A stretch of 64,000 nt of DNA from Chloroflexota bacterium (GTDB lineage Bacteria > Chloroflexota > Ktedonobacteria > Ktedonobacterales > JADMIN01): the NCBI GenBank assembly GCA_021323855.1, contig JAJPKE010000025.1:1-64000 (forward strand), given 5' to 3'. Made by a program: the position numbers and the translations under genes. The stretch's first letter is position 1. Every line of letters begins with the position of its first letter. Positions 26,583 to 35,761 of this stretch are shown piece by piece. The notes beneath the pieces are model-generated. The model had not been told where the DNA came from and ran no database searches. It saw nothing but the letters and a program-made list of their open reading frames with translations.

Positions 26583-28199
26583 ATGTTTGCAGAGAATCGC
26601 ACACAGAAGCTCGGCACATTGCTCGTGACGTGCATCGGCTTCTTTATGGTGCTGCTCGACGCCTCCATCGTGACGGTGGCGCTGCCGACCATCCAGCGCG
26701 ATTTGCACGCGCAGCTTGCCGATTTGCAGTGGGTGGTGGACGCCTATACGCTGCCCTTCGCCGTGCTGCTGTTGACGGCGGGCACGCTGGGCGACCGTTT
26801 TGGGCGCAAGCGCGTGTTCCTGATTGGATTGTTGGTGTTTACCATTGGCTCTGCCATCTGTGGCGTTGCGCCATCGCTCGGCTGGCTGATCGCAGGGCGC
26901 GTGTTGCAGGGCGCCGGTGGCGCGGCGCTCTCGCCGGGGAGCCTCTCAGTGCTGGCCGCCGCCTTCAGTAATCCCCGCGAGCGAACCCAGGTCATTGGCA
27001 TCTGGTCGGGCGTTTCGGGCATTGCGCTAGCGGCGGGGCCGCTGCTCGGCGGTTTGCTGATCCAGATATCTGGATGGCAGGCGATCTTCTTCGTCAACCT
27101 GCCCATCGGCGTGATTGCATTGTTGCTGGGCCTGCCGCTACTGGCGGAATCGCGCAATCCCAGCGCCAAGCGCATTGATGTGCCGGGGCAGGCGCTGGCG
27201 ATTGCAGGGCTGCTGGCGTTGATCTATGCGTTGATCGAAGGGCAGGCCGATGGCTGGGGGTCGCCGCTGATCGTCGCGCTCTTCATTGCGGCGGCGGCGC
27301 TGCTGGTGGTGTTCCTCTTCGTGGAGGCGCGGGTACGCGAACCGCTGTTGCCGCTGGGCCTCTTCAAGAGCGCCACGTTCTCGACCGCCAATTTCGCGGC
27401 GTTGATCGTCGGTTTCGCGTTGATGGGTGCCGTCTTCTTCATTGCGCAGTACTTCCAGGAGGTGCAGGGCTATACGGCGCTGCAATCCGGTGAGCGCACG
27501 CTGCCCAACACCATCGGCATCTTCATCATGGCGCCGCTGGCCGGGCGCATCACCGCGCGCTTTGGCCCACGTCTGCCGGTAGCGTTCGGCGCGTTGCTCT
27601 CCGGCGTGGCGCTGCTGCTCCTGACACGCCTCACGCCGACAACCGGGTACGCCGCTATCTGGTGGAACCTGGGCATGCTAGGGGTCGGCTTCGGGCTGAT
27701 GCTTACACCGATCACATCAGCGGTCCTCGCGGCCACGCCGCCACAACGCGCCGGACTGGCCTCTTCGATGGTCAACACGAGCCGCCAAGTCGGCAGTGTC
27801 CTGGGAATAGCCGTCCTGGGCGCAGTTGTCGAGAACCAGGAGGCGCAGAACCTCGCCAGCAACTTCACTGGTCTACACATACCGGCGCATCTTGGTGATA
27901 CCCTCGCCAATGCCATCGCCACGGCGGGCGCGGACGCCGGACAACTTCATCTTGCCACCCGGTTGCCGTTAGCTGTTTCGGCGCTACGTGGCATCATCGG
28001 CCAGTCGTTCACCGAGGCGCTACACCCGTCGTTTGTGATCTCCGGGGTGGCGTTGCTTGTCGTCGCGGCGCTGGCGGCGCTGCTGCTGGGGCGCGGCGGC
28101 CACCTCACCACACAGAACACACAAGAGATGAGCGAGATTCCCGGCACACTCGCTGGCACAGTTCAAGAGATTCAGCAGCCTATCGTGGTGGATGCGTAA
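26583..28199 (+). CDS. MFS drug efflux transporter, DHA2 (EmrB/QacA) type
   Basis: 538 residues with about 14 transmembrane helices. FFMVLLDASIVTVALPTIQ is the first helix with motif D1 of the 14-helix drug:H+ antiporters, LTAGTLGDRFGRKRVFLIG is motif A in loop 2-3, and GRVLQGAGGAALSP is motif B. It exports hydrophobic drugs or dyes in exchange for protons. ATG 26583 follows GGGAGAG. Its promoter is overlaid by PadR operators, so expression is probably induced by a ligand of the neighbouring regulator. The substrate is unknown. Confidence 0.92.
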   Translation: MFAENRTQKLGTLLVTCIGFFMVLLDASIVTVALPTIQRDLHAQLADLQWVVDAYTLPFAVLLLTAGTLGDRFGRKRVFLIGLLVFTIGSAICGVAPSLGWLIAGRVLQGAGGAALSPGSLSVLAAAFSNPRERTQVIGIWSGVSGIALAAGPLLGGLLIQISGWQAIFFVNLPIGVIALLLGLPLLAESRNPSAKRIDVPGQALAIAGLLALIYALIEGQADGWGSPLIVALFIAAAALLVVFLFVEARVREPLLPLGLFKSATFSTANFAALIVGFALMGAVFFIAQYFQEVQGYTALQSGERTLPNTIGIFIMAPLAGRITARFGPRLPVAFGALLSGVALLLLTRLTPTTGYAAIWWNLGMLGVGFGLMLTPITSAVLAATPPQRAGLASSMVNTSRQVGSVLGIAVLGAVVENQEAQNLASNFTGLHIPAHLGDTLANAIATAGADAGQLHLATRLPLAVSALRGIIGQSFTEALHPSFVISGVALLVVAALAALLLGRGGHLTTQNTQEMSEIPGTLAGTVQEIQQPIVVDA

Positions 28200-28281
28200 C
28201 AGGCTGCCCATGAGAGAAAGATGACTATGAGGCCCGATAGGCATACGCTGCTCATCAGGGCTGCTGTTGGAGGAGTTTGTT

Positions 28282-28827
28282 ATGAACACCACGCTATTCT
28301 TCGTCGTCCAGGTGGCGCTCAATGCGCTTGTCTTTGTCCTCATCGCGCTGTGGTATGTCGCGCCGCGTCTGGCGCGCCTGCCGCGCGCTCGTGCCCTTGC
28401 GCCGCTGCTCTTCCTGAGCGCCTTCCGCAGCGAAGGAACCGTGTTTCTCATCTCCGGTGTGGTTGGCTCACGTCTGCCGGAGCAGTTTGCAACCCCAGCG
28501 GCGTATGGCGACCTGCTGGCGGCGGTCCTGGCAGTTGCTGCGTTGCTGCTGCTACGCGCGAGATGGCGCGGAGCGCTCGTATTCGTTTGGCTCTTCAATA
28601 TTGAGGGGACGTTCGATTTGCTGAACGCGATCTTCCAGGGCGTGCGCGCCAATGTCCCCGTTCAGCCACTCGGACCGGGTTGGTTCATCCTGACGCTCTA
28701 TGTTCCCGCGTTGCTCGTGGCGCATCTTGTGATCTTCTGGGTGCTGCTGCGCCGCGAACATCCGTTAGGCGTGAACGCCACGAGTCCAGACAAGTTAGAG
28801 ACACTGGTGACTATCGAGAGTCGCTAA
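28282..28827 (+). CDS. Hypothetical membrane protein, about 5 TM helices
   Basis: 181 residues from ATG 28282, behind GGAGGAG. Hydrophobic segments include TTLFFVVQVALNALVFVLIA, GDLLAAVLAVAALLLL and WFILTLYVPALLVAHLVIFW. No family recognised. It lies between the MFS pump and an SDR gene, all plus strand, and may belong to the same regulated group. Function unknown. Confidence 0.7.
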   Translation: MNTTLFFVVQVALNALVFVLIALWYVAPRLARLPRARALAPLLFLSAFRSEGTVFLISGVVGSRLPEQFATPAAYGDLLAAVLAVAALLLLRARWRGALVFVWLFNIEGTFDLLNAIFQGVRANVPVQPLGPGWFILTLYVPALLVAHLVIFWVLLRREHPLGVNATSPDKLETLVTIESR

Positions 28828-28871
28828 GCAGATCAAATGTCGCGTAAGTGCGACAAAAGGAGATGTCCGTT

Positions 28872-29624
28872 ATGAAACTGGCCAATCGCACGATACTCAT
28901 TACTGGCGGCGGTTCCGGTATCGGTCTGGCGCTCGCGCGGGCGCTGCTGGCGCGGGGCAATACGGTTGTGGTCACTGGTCGCAATGCGGCGAAACTGGAA
29001 CAGGCGCAAAGAGACACACCCGGCCTGCATACGGTGGTGAGCGATATCACGAACGAAGAAGAGATCAGGTCGCTCCTCATGCGCATCGAGGTTGAATATG
29101 GCGGTTTGGATCTGCTGGTGAATAACGCCGCCATCCTCAATTCCTATGATTTCCTGGGGCAAGAAGATCACTTCTCGTTGCTCGAACAGGAGGTTGCTAC
29201 CAATCTGCTGGGAACTATCAAAGTCACCAGGCTTGCCCTCCCATTGGTGTTGAAACGTCCCCAGGCGGCTATCGTCACTATGTCGTCGGCGGTAGCATAT
29301 GTTCCGGCGCCATCGTTGCCTGTCTATAGCGCCACCAAAGCTGCTGTTCACTCCCTGTCTCAGTCGCTACGCCAACAACTGGCAGGAACTCCGGTCAAAG
29401 TCTTTGAGGTGGCGCCGCCAACGGTGGATACTGGGCTAGTCAAAGGGATGGGTGGCGCAAAACTTTCTCCTGATGTTGTAGTCCGTGAGATTGTCCATGC
29501 GCTCGAACACGAGACCTATGAGGTACGTGTGGGACAGGTGAAGGCGCTGTCCCTCGCTAACAGACTCTCTCCAGCCCTGGGGGCGCGTCTGATGGCGCGG
29601 GCAACAGCAAGCGATCATCACTAG
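28872..29624 (+). CDS. Short-chain dehydrogenase/reductase (SDR)
   Basis: 250 residues. TILITGGGSGIGLALARALL is the NAD(P)-binding Rossmann motif TGxxxGIG, LLVNNAAILNS gives the NNAG-like motif, TMSSAVAYVPAPSLPVYSATK holds the catalytic Ser and the YxxxK pair. Shape and length resemble the DltE-like SDR group. ATG 28872 is chosen because AGGAG lies 10 bases upstream; GTG 28848 and ATG 28863 are upstream alternatives with poorer spacing. Substrate unknown. Confidence 0.88.
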   Translation: MKLANRTILITGGGSGIGLALARALLARGNTVVVTGRNAAKLEQAQRDTPGLHTVVSDITNEEEIRSLLMRIEVEYGGLDLLVNNAAILNSYDFLGQEDHFSLLEQEVATNLLGTIKVTRLALPLVLKRPQAAIVTMSSAVAYVPAPSLPVYSATKAAVHSLSQSLRQQLAGTPVKVFEVAPPTVDTGLVKGMGGAKLSPDVVVREIVHALEHETYEVRVGQVKALSLANRLSPALGARLMARATASDHH

Positions 29625-29747
29625 CAAGAGCCGCTTGCGCATCTTTTCGCCAAGCGTCTTGCGCTTACTGGCTTGGCATGATAGCCTATGCGTACGATAC
29701 GCCTGAGTTGCGACCAACGCATTGTAAGCTCCGAAAAGGGTGCTATC

Positions 29748-30401
29748 ATGCCAGACCTCCTTGCCTCGCTGCATGCCCTCAAAATATGGACACTGCTCGC
29801 GGGTGTCTGCGCCGTCGTCGCTGCTATTGGGGCGGCATTCCTGCTTGCCTGGGCACGGCGGCGTTCGCGCGCATGGTGGATGGGCGTCGCAGCCTGTATA
29901 CTCAGCGCCTGTGGCCTTGCCCTTGCCGAACGCTGCTATGGCGCGTATCAAGACTTGCAGCCGGTCGCATCTTGCGGCGTATCAGGCTGCAAGCAGTGGT
30001 ATCCCTGGATTGGACAGGCTATAGATCGCGCGCAGGTACTCGGTCTTGCGCTCATCATTGCCATCGCAACGGCGCTGGCGCTGGGGGCAGTCTCCGTGTT
30101 GCGAGATAGAACTCGACAGGCAGAACCAATACTCCCGGTTCTACGCCGCATGGCGAGAGTTTTTATCGGTGTCTTGTTGCTAGATGGCGGCGCCTTCTGG
30201 CTGGTTCAGGGCATCGCCCACTGGCTCCAGTATGCCTATCTGGCGGATATCAGCAACGCAGGCGACGGTTTGGGACAAATTCCGCTCTATCAGGCGATCT
30301 TAGAAACGTTTTGGGGTACTGCCGTCACCATCGGCGGCATCGCCCTCCTGGCAGTTATTGCCGGTGCGACATGGAGACGCTCGCAAGCAGCAGCTCGTTG
30401 A
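29748..30401 (+). CDS. Hypothetical membrane protein, 4-5 TM helices
   Basis: 217 residues from ATG 29748 (AAGGG upstream); an in-frame ATG at 29688 adds 20 non-hydrophobic residues. Hydrophobic stretches include WTLLAGVCAVVAAIGAAFLL, LGLALIIAIATALALGAVSV and AVTIGGIALLAVIAGATW. A small loop with two Cys (VASCGVSGCKQWYPW) might form a disulfide. Family not recognised. Confidence 0.65.
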   Translation: MPDLLASLHALKIWTLLAGVCAVVAAIGAAFLLAWARRRSRAWWMGVAACILSACGLALAERCYGAYQDLQPVASCGVSGCKQWYPWIGQAIDRAQVLGLALIIAIATALALGAVSVLRDRTRQAEPILPVLRRMARVFIGVLLLDGGAFWLVQGIAHWLQYAYLADISNAGDGLGQIPLYQAILETFWGTAVTIGGIALLAVIAGATWRRSQAAAR

Positions 30402-30582
30402 GCCATGCGTATCTACCGTTCCATTCATCCTCTGCACCCACAAACTCCCGTTAACCGGACATGAAATTTCCGGTTATCACGCTACCATGAGAATAATAGT
30501 GTGGCGTCCATGTCATCCCGATGCTGGCCTGATAGTGGCGATGCGGGGAACGGCTGCATACACGCCACGCCGGAGGCTTCAC

Positions 30583-31116
30583 ATGACACCGCATAACCCG
30601 GCAGGTTCGGCAGATGAGGGACAAGATCAACAAGATCACGATGGGCGCAACGACTTCGACTTCTATCTCGGCGCCTGGGATATCCGGCTGCGAAAGCTAA
30701 TAGAACCCCTGAACGGCGATCACGAGTGGGAGGAATCCAATGCAGCTACGGTCGCGCAAAAGGTGCTTGGCGGTCTCGGTCACATTGATGATTTCACCAT
30801 GGAGACAGCGGAAGGCACGGCGCGTGAATTGACCCTGCGCCTCTTCGATCTACAGACGCGCTTGTGGAGCATCTACGGGGCAGATGGCACCAGCGCTGCG
30901 CTGCCGCCGCCCGCCATTGGGCGCTTCCAGAATGGCGTTGGCGAGTTCTACAACCGGGACACCTTCGATGGCCAGAGCATCCTCATCCGTCTGACCTTTT
31001 CTGGCATCACCGCCAACTCGTTCCACTGGGAGCAGGCGCTTTCAGCGGATGGTGGTCGCACCTGGGAGACCAACTGGATGGCAGATTTTACTCGTCGCTC
31101 ACCCGCACAGGAGTAG
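30583..31116 (+). CDS. DUF1579-like hypothetical protein
   Basis: 177 residues from ATG 30583, six bases after CGGAGG. FDFYLGAWDIRLRKL, WEESNAATVAQKVLGGLGHI and LRLFDLQTRLWSIYGADGT, ending with FHWEQALSADGGRTWETNW, resemble small cytosolic proteins annotated as DUF1579-like with a calycin-type beta barrel. No signal peptide. It sits 73 bases before the reductase-like gene and may be co-transcribed. Function is not known; the family link is a weak inference. Confidence 0.6.
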   Translation: MTPHNPAGSADEGQDQQDHDGRNDFDFYLGAWDIRLRKLIEPLNGDHEWEESNAATVAQKVLGGLGHIDDFTMETAEGTARELTLRLFDLQTRLWSIYGADGTSAALPPPAIGRFQNGVGEFYNRDTFDGQSILIRLTFSGITANSFHWEQALSADGGRTWETNWMADFTRRSPAQE

Positions 31117-31189
31117 AACGAATTGCGCTGGCTGGTGAGCAAGATCACAACGACAACGCGCCCAATCAACCGTATGCGAGGAGAACATT

Positions 31190-31771
31190 ATGACCGCGAT
31201 CTACACCTTCGACGTTTTTTCCAGCCTCGACGGCTTCGGCTCCATCAGTGGCGGCGACTGGGGTGGCTATTGGGGCAAGCAAGGCCCTGAACTGCTCGCC
31301 CACCGGCTTGCCCAGTACAACGCGGAACAGCGGATGGTCTTCGGGGCCACCACCTATCGGGACTTTGTGCAGATGCTAACCCCGGGCGCTGAGGATCCCG
31401 ATGCACGTGACCCGTGGGTCACACGGATGCGGAGCCTGCCGTTAACGGTGGTCTCGAACACACTGGAAGAACCCCTCGACTGGCCGAACGCGACCGTTGC
31501 TCGCGGTAACGCCGTTGATGTCGTCGCCCGGCTCAAAGAAGAGTCAGATGTGCCGTTGCGCTCGCACGGCAGCCTATCAATGAACCGTGCGCTGATGGCC
31601 GCTGGTCTGGTAGACCGGGTTCAGGTGACGATCTTCCCTGTCATCACCGGCCAGACCGGAGATGCCCCGATTTTCAAGGGAGCGGCTGACTTCGACCTCG
31701 AACTGATTGAGACCCGGACGCTCGATGGCCGTACCCAGGAGCTTATCTACCGGCCCACCCTGCATGTCTGA
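31190..31771 (+). CDS. Dihydrofolate reductase-like protein (RibD C-terminal family)
   Basis: 193 residues. FDVFSSLDGFGSIS at the N-terminus and RMVFGATTYRDFVQML, TVVSNTLEEPLDW and SHGSLSMNRALMAAGLVDRV are the RibD_C/DHFR-like pattern (NADPH-binding fold). Such stand-alone proteins are common in soil Actinobacteria and Chloroflexota and are mostly of unknown substrate; it need not be a folate enzyme. ATG 31190 follows GAGGAGAAC. Confidence 0.85.
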   Translation: MTAIYTFDVFSSLDGFGSISGGDWGGYWGKQGPELLAHRLAQYNAEQRMVFGATTYRDFVQMLTPGAEDPDARDPWVTRMRSLPLTVVSNTLEEPLDWPNATVARGNAVDVVARLKEESDVPLRSHGSLSMNRALMAAGLVDRVQVTIFPVITGQTGDAPIFKGAADFDLELIETRTLDGRTQELIYRPTLHV

Positions 31772-31842
31772 GTTTCTCTAATGTGCATGCGGATAGAGAA
31801 CTATAGCAAAGAACTGTTATACGTTCGCACCAGCGAAACAAC

Positions 31843-31869
31843 TGCCCTTCCCGTCTGCCAGGAAGGGCA
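31843..31869. terminator. Terminator between reductase-like gene and tyrS
   Basis: TGCCCTTCC (31843-31851) pairs with GGAAGGGCA (31861-31869), loop nine bases. On the minus strand GTTGTTT follows the stem, so it likely ends tyrS transcription and may also serve the plus-strand gene. Confidence 0.6.
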
Positions 31870-31884
31870 TCGCTATTCTAGCGG

Positions 31885-33180
31885 CTATTCGGCCAGCAGC
31901 AGGTGATATTTGTTCTTGCCGGTGCGCAGCAGGATGGCGCGGCCAAAGAGCTCCGTCTCCGTGGTCAACGGGCGCTCGGCGTCTGTCCAGCGTTGATCGT
32001 TGACGTAGAGGCCACCCTGCTGTATCAACCGGCGCGCCGCGCCTTTGGAGGGCTGTGCGCCAGTGGCGACCAGCATATCCAGCACCGGCAACCCCTCGGC
32101 CAGCGCGGAGGCGGAAACCGTAGTCGTTGGCACCGCGCTCGCCAGATGCGGCAGCGCCTCGGGCGTCAACTCCGCTACGCCCGCGCCGAACAGCACATTT
32201 GAGGCGCCTCGCACCGCCTGCGCCGTTGCTTCGCCGTGAATCAGCTTGGTGATCTCGAAGGCCAGCAACCGCTGCCCAATCCGCTGCTCTGGATGCTCCG
32301 CCTGCTCGTGCTCGATGGCGGCGATTTCCTCCAGTGGCAGGAAGGTGAAGATTTTCAGGTAATGGCCGACATCGCGGTCATCGGTGTTGATCCAGTACTG
32401 GTACAGCGTGTAGGGCGTGGTCATCTCCGGGTTCAGGAAGAGCGCGTTGCCCTCGCTCTTGCCAAACTTCGCGCCAGAGGCCGTGGTAATTAGCGGCGCT
32501 GTCAGCGCATGGACGTGCGCCTCATGCTTGCGGCGAATCAGTTCCACGCCGGAGATGAGGTTGCCCCACTGATCGTGCCCGCCCACCTGCACGGTGCAGT
32601 TGTACGTCTCGTAGAGATGCAGGTAGTCAATCGCCTGGATAATCATGTAGCTGAACTCGGTGTACGAGATGCTCTGATCGGGGTCTTCCAGCCGGTTGCG
32701 CACGAAGTCCTTCGCCATCATCGCGTTGACGGAGAAGTGCTTGCCGATGTCGCGCAGGTACTCGAACAGCGTCATCTTGCCGAGCCAGTCGGCGTTATTC
32801 ACCATGATGGCGGCGTTGTCGCCCTCGAACGAGAGGTAGCCGGAAAGCTGCTGGCGGATGCGTTCAGCGTTCTCGCGTATCTCTTCAGGCGAAAGCAAGG
32901 GGCGCTCAACCGATTTGCCGCTGGGGTCGCCAATCATGCTGGTGCCCCCACCGACGACGAGGATGGGATGATGGCCGCAGCGCTGAAAGTGCGCCAGCGC
33001 CATCACCGGCACCAGATTGCCCACATGCAGGCTGGGGGCGGTCGCATCGAAGCCGCAATACACGTAGAGCCGCCCGTCCGCCGCCGCTTCGGGCAGGCCG
33101 CTCTCGGTGATCTGTGACAACAGGCCGCGCTCTTTCAGCACGGTAATCACGTTCTTGCTGTCAGGCGTTCGCTTCGACAT
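31885..33180 (-). CDS. tyrS: Tyrosyl-tRNA synthetase
   Basis: 431 residues. Class I signatures: PSLHVGNLVPVMALAHF (HIGH-like HVGN), GDPSGKSVERPLL and KFGKSEGNALFL (KMSKS-like KFGKS). The C-terminal S4-like RNA-binding domain has QPSKGAARRLIQQGGLYVND. It charges tRNA-Tyr. Start is the ATG at 33180, with GAGAGATC just upstream. Gene order on the minus strand is CDF transporter, deazaflavin enzyme, TPR, tyrS, but a 189-base spacer precedes tyrS. Confidence 0.97.
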   Translation of the reverse strand: MSKRTPDSKNVITVLKERGLLSQITESGLPEAAADGRLYVYCGFDATAPSLHVGNLVPVMALAHFQRCGHHPILVVGGGTSMIGDPSGKSVERPLLSPEEIRENAERIRQQLSGYLSFEGDNAAIMVNNADWLGKMTLFEYLRDIGKHFSVNAMMAKDFVRNRLEDPDQSISYTEFSYMIIQAIDYLHLYETYNCTVQVGGHDQWGNLISGVELIRRKHEAHVHALTAPLITTASGAKFGKSEGNALFLNPEMTTPYTLYQYWINTDDRDVGHYLKIFTFLPLEEIAAIEHEQAEHPEQRIGQRLLAFEITKLIHGEATAQAVRGASNVLFGAGVAELTPEALPHLASAVPTTTVSASALAEGLPVLDMLVATGAQPSKGAARRLIQQGGLYVNDQRWTDAERPLTTETELFGRAILLRTGKNKYHLLLAE

Positions 33181-33241
33181 GATCTCTCACAACTCTTTCT
33201 CTTGTGTTTGTGCATACGCTTACGCAGCGTAGCGGCTTCTC

Positions 33242-33271
33242 AGTGGCACGGATACACGGCGGCGTGCCACT
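33242..33271 (-). promoter_or_regulatory. Hairpin in the tyrS leader
   Basis: AGTGGCACG (33242-33250) and CGTGCCACT (33263-33271) form a perfect 9-bp stem, 62 bases before tyrS. A minus-strand TACAAT (33276-33281) immediately upstream could be the -10, placing the hairpin at the 5' end of the mRNA. Function unknown; T-box hallmarks are missing. Confidence 0.35.
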
Positions 33272-33369
33272 GCTCATTGTATGCCAGCGCAAGCATTTTT
33301 GCATCATCTGGCCCATGTCTGGCTCAGTATCCATCAAAGCCAAGAAGAAGCTGATCTGATCGGGAATCC

Positions 33370-34032
33370 CTAGAAGTGCCCAAGTAATTCTAGTAGCCCC
33401 AGCACGACATCTGGCGCGGCCTGAATGGTAAAGATACGCCACCATTGTTTGCGTGCCTCTTGCTTGCCGACCTCGGCGGCTATATCGCCAGGGTGCAGCG
33501 CCAGCGCGCGATCAAAAGCGACGATAGCCTCATGTGGCTGGAGCAGGCGCGTCAACACGATTCCCTTTGCCCTCCACGCTGGCACAAAGGCATCATCGAG
33601 CGTTAATGCCTGTTCGATGGCTTCCAACGCTTGCTCTTCCTTTCCCAGCCCTATCAGAAATGTGCCTTTGCTGAGCCAGGCGAGAGCTGATTCCGGCGCG
33701 TATTCGAGTTCGACTTCAGCTACCACCAGCGCATCCTCGTAGCGTCCCATATCTGCCAGTAGTAGTTCGTTGGAGTTGAGCGCCCGCAATGCCAACATCC
33801 TGGCATCAGTATTGTTTGGCTGGCTGCCGGTCAAATCGAGCGCATGTATGCTCGCCGTTAGCGACTCCTGATGGTGGCCGAGTCGCGCCAGCGCCAGTGC
33901 TTTGCCAGCCCAGGCCGCCGCATCAGAGGGGTCAGCGTCTATGGCGTCGGTGAAGGCCGCCAGCGCCTCGCCATAGCGATGTTCACGCAGAAGGAATGTG
34001 CCTACCGATCCCTCTGCTGCCGATTCACTCAT
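33370..34032 (-). CDS. Tetratricopeptide-repeat protein
   Basis: 220 residues, no signal peptide. TPR units are visible: REHRYGEALAAFTDAIDADP with AAWAGKALALARLGHHQES, then ALAWLSKGTFLIGLGKEEQA and AFVPAWRAKGIVLTRLLQPH, ending in FDRALALHPGDIAAEVGKQE. Such proteins are adaptors. It lies 13 bases downstream of the deazaflavin-type gene on the same strand, suggesting an operon. Partner unknown. Confidence 0.85.
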   Translation of the reverse strand: MSESAAEGSVGTFLLREHRYGEALAAFTDAIDADPSDAAAWAGKALALARLGHHQESLTASIHALDLTGSQPNNTDARMLALRALNSNELLLADMGRYEDALVVAEVELEYAPESALAWLSKGTFLIGLGKEEQALEAIEQALTLDDAFVPAWRAKGIVLTRLLQPHEAIVAFDRALALHPGDIAAEVGKQEARKQWWRIFTIQAAPDVVLGLLELLGHF

Positions 34033-34045
34033 CCGTTTGCCCTAT

Positions 34046-34480
34046 CTACTGCGGTTCGCGGCGTTCGAGTGAGATAACGGGAATCTGGCGCGTGACTTTC
34101 GCCTGATGATCGGCGAAGAATGGGTATTTTTCGATGATGCGCGCCCAGGTCTCTTCGCGGTCCGCGCCCGCCAGGGCGACGGCGGTGGCGTCGTAGGTAT
34201 CGGCGCCGATTTCGACCGTCACCACTGGATGGGCTAGCAGGTTGTAATACCAGGCGGGGTGAGCCGGTGCGCCGGAATCGGAGGCGATGACCAGCAGCCG
34301 GTCGCCATCACGGATATACATCATGGGAGTGGTACGGCGCTGGCCGGTTTTCGCGCCGGTCGTCGTCAGCAGGAGCAACTGCCTGCCGTTCATCGGGCCG
34401 CCAGGAGCGTTGCGGCTGGCGCGAAACTCCTCGATCAACTGGCGATTGAATGCTTTTATATCGGAGGGAATATCTGGCAT
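34046..34480 (-). CDS. Deazaflavin (F420)-dependent nitroreductase family protein
   Basis: 144 residues. LLLLTTTGAKTGQRRTTPMMY, DGDRLLVIASDSGAPAHPAWYYNL and the basic LAHPVVTVEIGADTYDATAV match the Ddn (DUF385) family, small split-barrel enzymes that use reduced F420 or related cofactors to reduce quinones or nitro compounds. F420 genes are not in this window. It lies between a CDF transporter and a TPR gene on the same strand. Substrate unknown. Confidence 0.9.
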   Translation of the reverse strand: MPDIPSDIKAFNRQLIEEFRASRNAPGGPMNGRQLLLLTTTGAKTGQRRTTPMMYIRDGDRLLVIASDSGAPAHPAWYYNLLAHPVVTVEIGADTYDATAVALAGADREETWARIIEKYPFFADHQAKVTRQIPVISLERREPQ

Positions 34481-34525
34481 GCTCTCTCCTGCTGTCTCCT
34501 ACGATGCTCGTGGCGGCACGCTGTC

Positions 34526-35578
34526 TCAGTTCTTCAGCGCCTCGTCTGCGGGCACGTGGCTGTGGCCGCTATGGTCACTATGGTCGTGACCGTTGTGGTT
34601 ATGGTCATGCTGCGCAGTGGGGCGCAGATCGCAATAGATGGCGTCGCAGCTTCCCGGCGGGCAGACGCAGAATCCCTCATGGCTGCCATGCGCGGTACTC
34701 TCGAACTGGATGGTCGTATGCGTGATGCGATAATTGCGCCGTAGCATCGCCGCCACCGCGTCGAGGATTGGCGCGCTACCGCTCGGCGGCAGGTCATCTA
34801 TCACGGCGTGGCAGGAGAGCGCCAGCATGCCGCTGGTGATGGACCAGACGTGCAGATCATGCACATCGCGGATGCCTGGCACACGCAGCATATCGCGCAC
34901 GAGGTCCGGCAGCGAGAGGTCGCGCGGCGCGGACTCCATCAGGATGCTCACCGCCTCACCAATCAGGCGTATTGCGGTGATGGCGACCAGTACCGCAATC
35001 AACACGCTTATCAGCGGGTCCACCCAATACGCTCTGGTGAAGGCGATGGCGATGGCGCCAATGATGACGCCCAGTGACGCGCCGATATCGCCAAGAATAT
35101 GGAGCAGCGCCGCTCGCGCGTTGAGATTGTGTTCGTCGCTCTGCTGAAGGCCAAAGACAATATAGAGATTCAGCAGGATGCCGATGGCCGCCGCCACCAC
35201 CATGATGCCTGGCGCCACTTCCTGCGGATGCTGGAAGCGTTGATACGCCTCGAAGACGATCACCACAGCGATGACCACCAGTGTCATGCCATTGATGAGC
35301 GCCGTCAGAATGCCGGTGCGATGGTAGCCGAAGGTGCGCCGCTCGTCCGCTGGACGTTCGGCCTGGATGGCGGCGAACCACGCCAGCCCCAGCGCAGCGG
35401 CGTCTGTCAACATATGGCCGGCGTCGGAGAGCAGGGACAGCGAATGCGCCGCGAAACCGCCGGCCACTTCGACCGCCAGAATCGCCAATGTCAGGATGAA
35501 GCCCAGCCGCAGCTTATCGCGCGTGAGCTGATGCGCATGCGCGTGCGTATGGTTGTGGGCGCTTATTCCCTGTGCCAT
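34526..35578 (-). CDS. Cation diffusion facilitator (zinc/cadmium efflux)
   Basis: 350 residues from the ATG at 35578 (AAGGTGAG upstream); a longer frame to 35815 is unlikely to be used. His-rich N-terminus (HNHTHAHAHQ), six helices with AAHSLSLLSDAGHMLTDAAA (the HxxxD metal site) and LHILGDIGASLGVIIGA (second site), then the cytosolic domain with VPGIRDVHDLHVWSI. The His-rich C-terminal tail (HDHNHNGHDHSDHSGHSH) would bind metal. It exports Zn2+/Cd2+ by proton antiport, as CzcD/ZitB do. An additional Cys motif, FCVCPPGSCDAIYCD, is present near the end. Confidence 0.94.
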   Translation of the reverse strand: MAQGISAHNHTHAHAHQLTRDKLRLGFILTLAILAVEVAGGFAAHSLSLLSDAGHMLTDAAALGLAWFAAIQAERPADERRTFGYHRTGILTALINGMTLVVIAVVIVFEAYQRFQHPQEVAPGIMVVAAAIGILLNLYIVFGLQQSDEHNLNARAALLHILGDIGASLGVIIGAIAIAFTRAYWVDPLISVLIAVLVAITAIRLIGEAVSILMESAPRDLSLPDLVRDMLRVPGIRDVHDLHVWSITSGMLALSCHAVIDDLPPSGSAPILDAVAAMLRRNYRITHTTIQFESTAHGSHEGFCVCPPGSCDAIYCDLRPTAQHDHNHNGHDHSDHSGHSHVPADEALKN

Positions 35579-35602
35579 AGCTATCTCACCTTCCTCGTCT
35601 GT

Positions 35603-35611
35603 AGTATACCA
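35603..35611 (-). promoter_or_regulatory. Extended -10 of the CDF gene
   Basis: Minus-strand TGGTATACT, extended -10, 25 bases before the ATG of the CDF gene. A -35 is not clear. Confidence 0.4.
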
Positions 35612-35761
35612 TAATGGATGCCAGAAAACATGAGAAAATACAGCGATAACAAGGAAGTGTGAGAGGGTGTGAGCGAGCGAATAAGAGAGCCGCCCCAGTA
35701 TGGTCTCAGCGCGGTTGACCCCAATGCACACGGCAACTACAATGAGTGCGCGCCTTGCTCT

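Noticed and set aside
33181..33369. A T-box riboswitch upstream of tyrS.
   Set aside because: The sequence GCAGTGGCACG loosely resembles the T-box bulge but the specifier stem, the conserved antiterminator bulge and a terminator hairpin are not visible.
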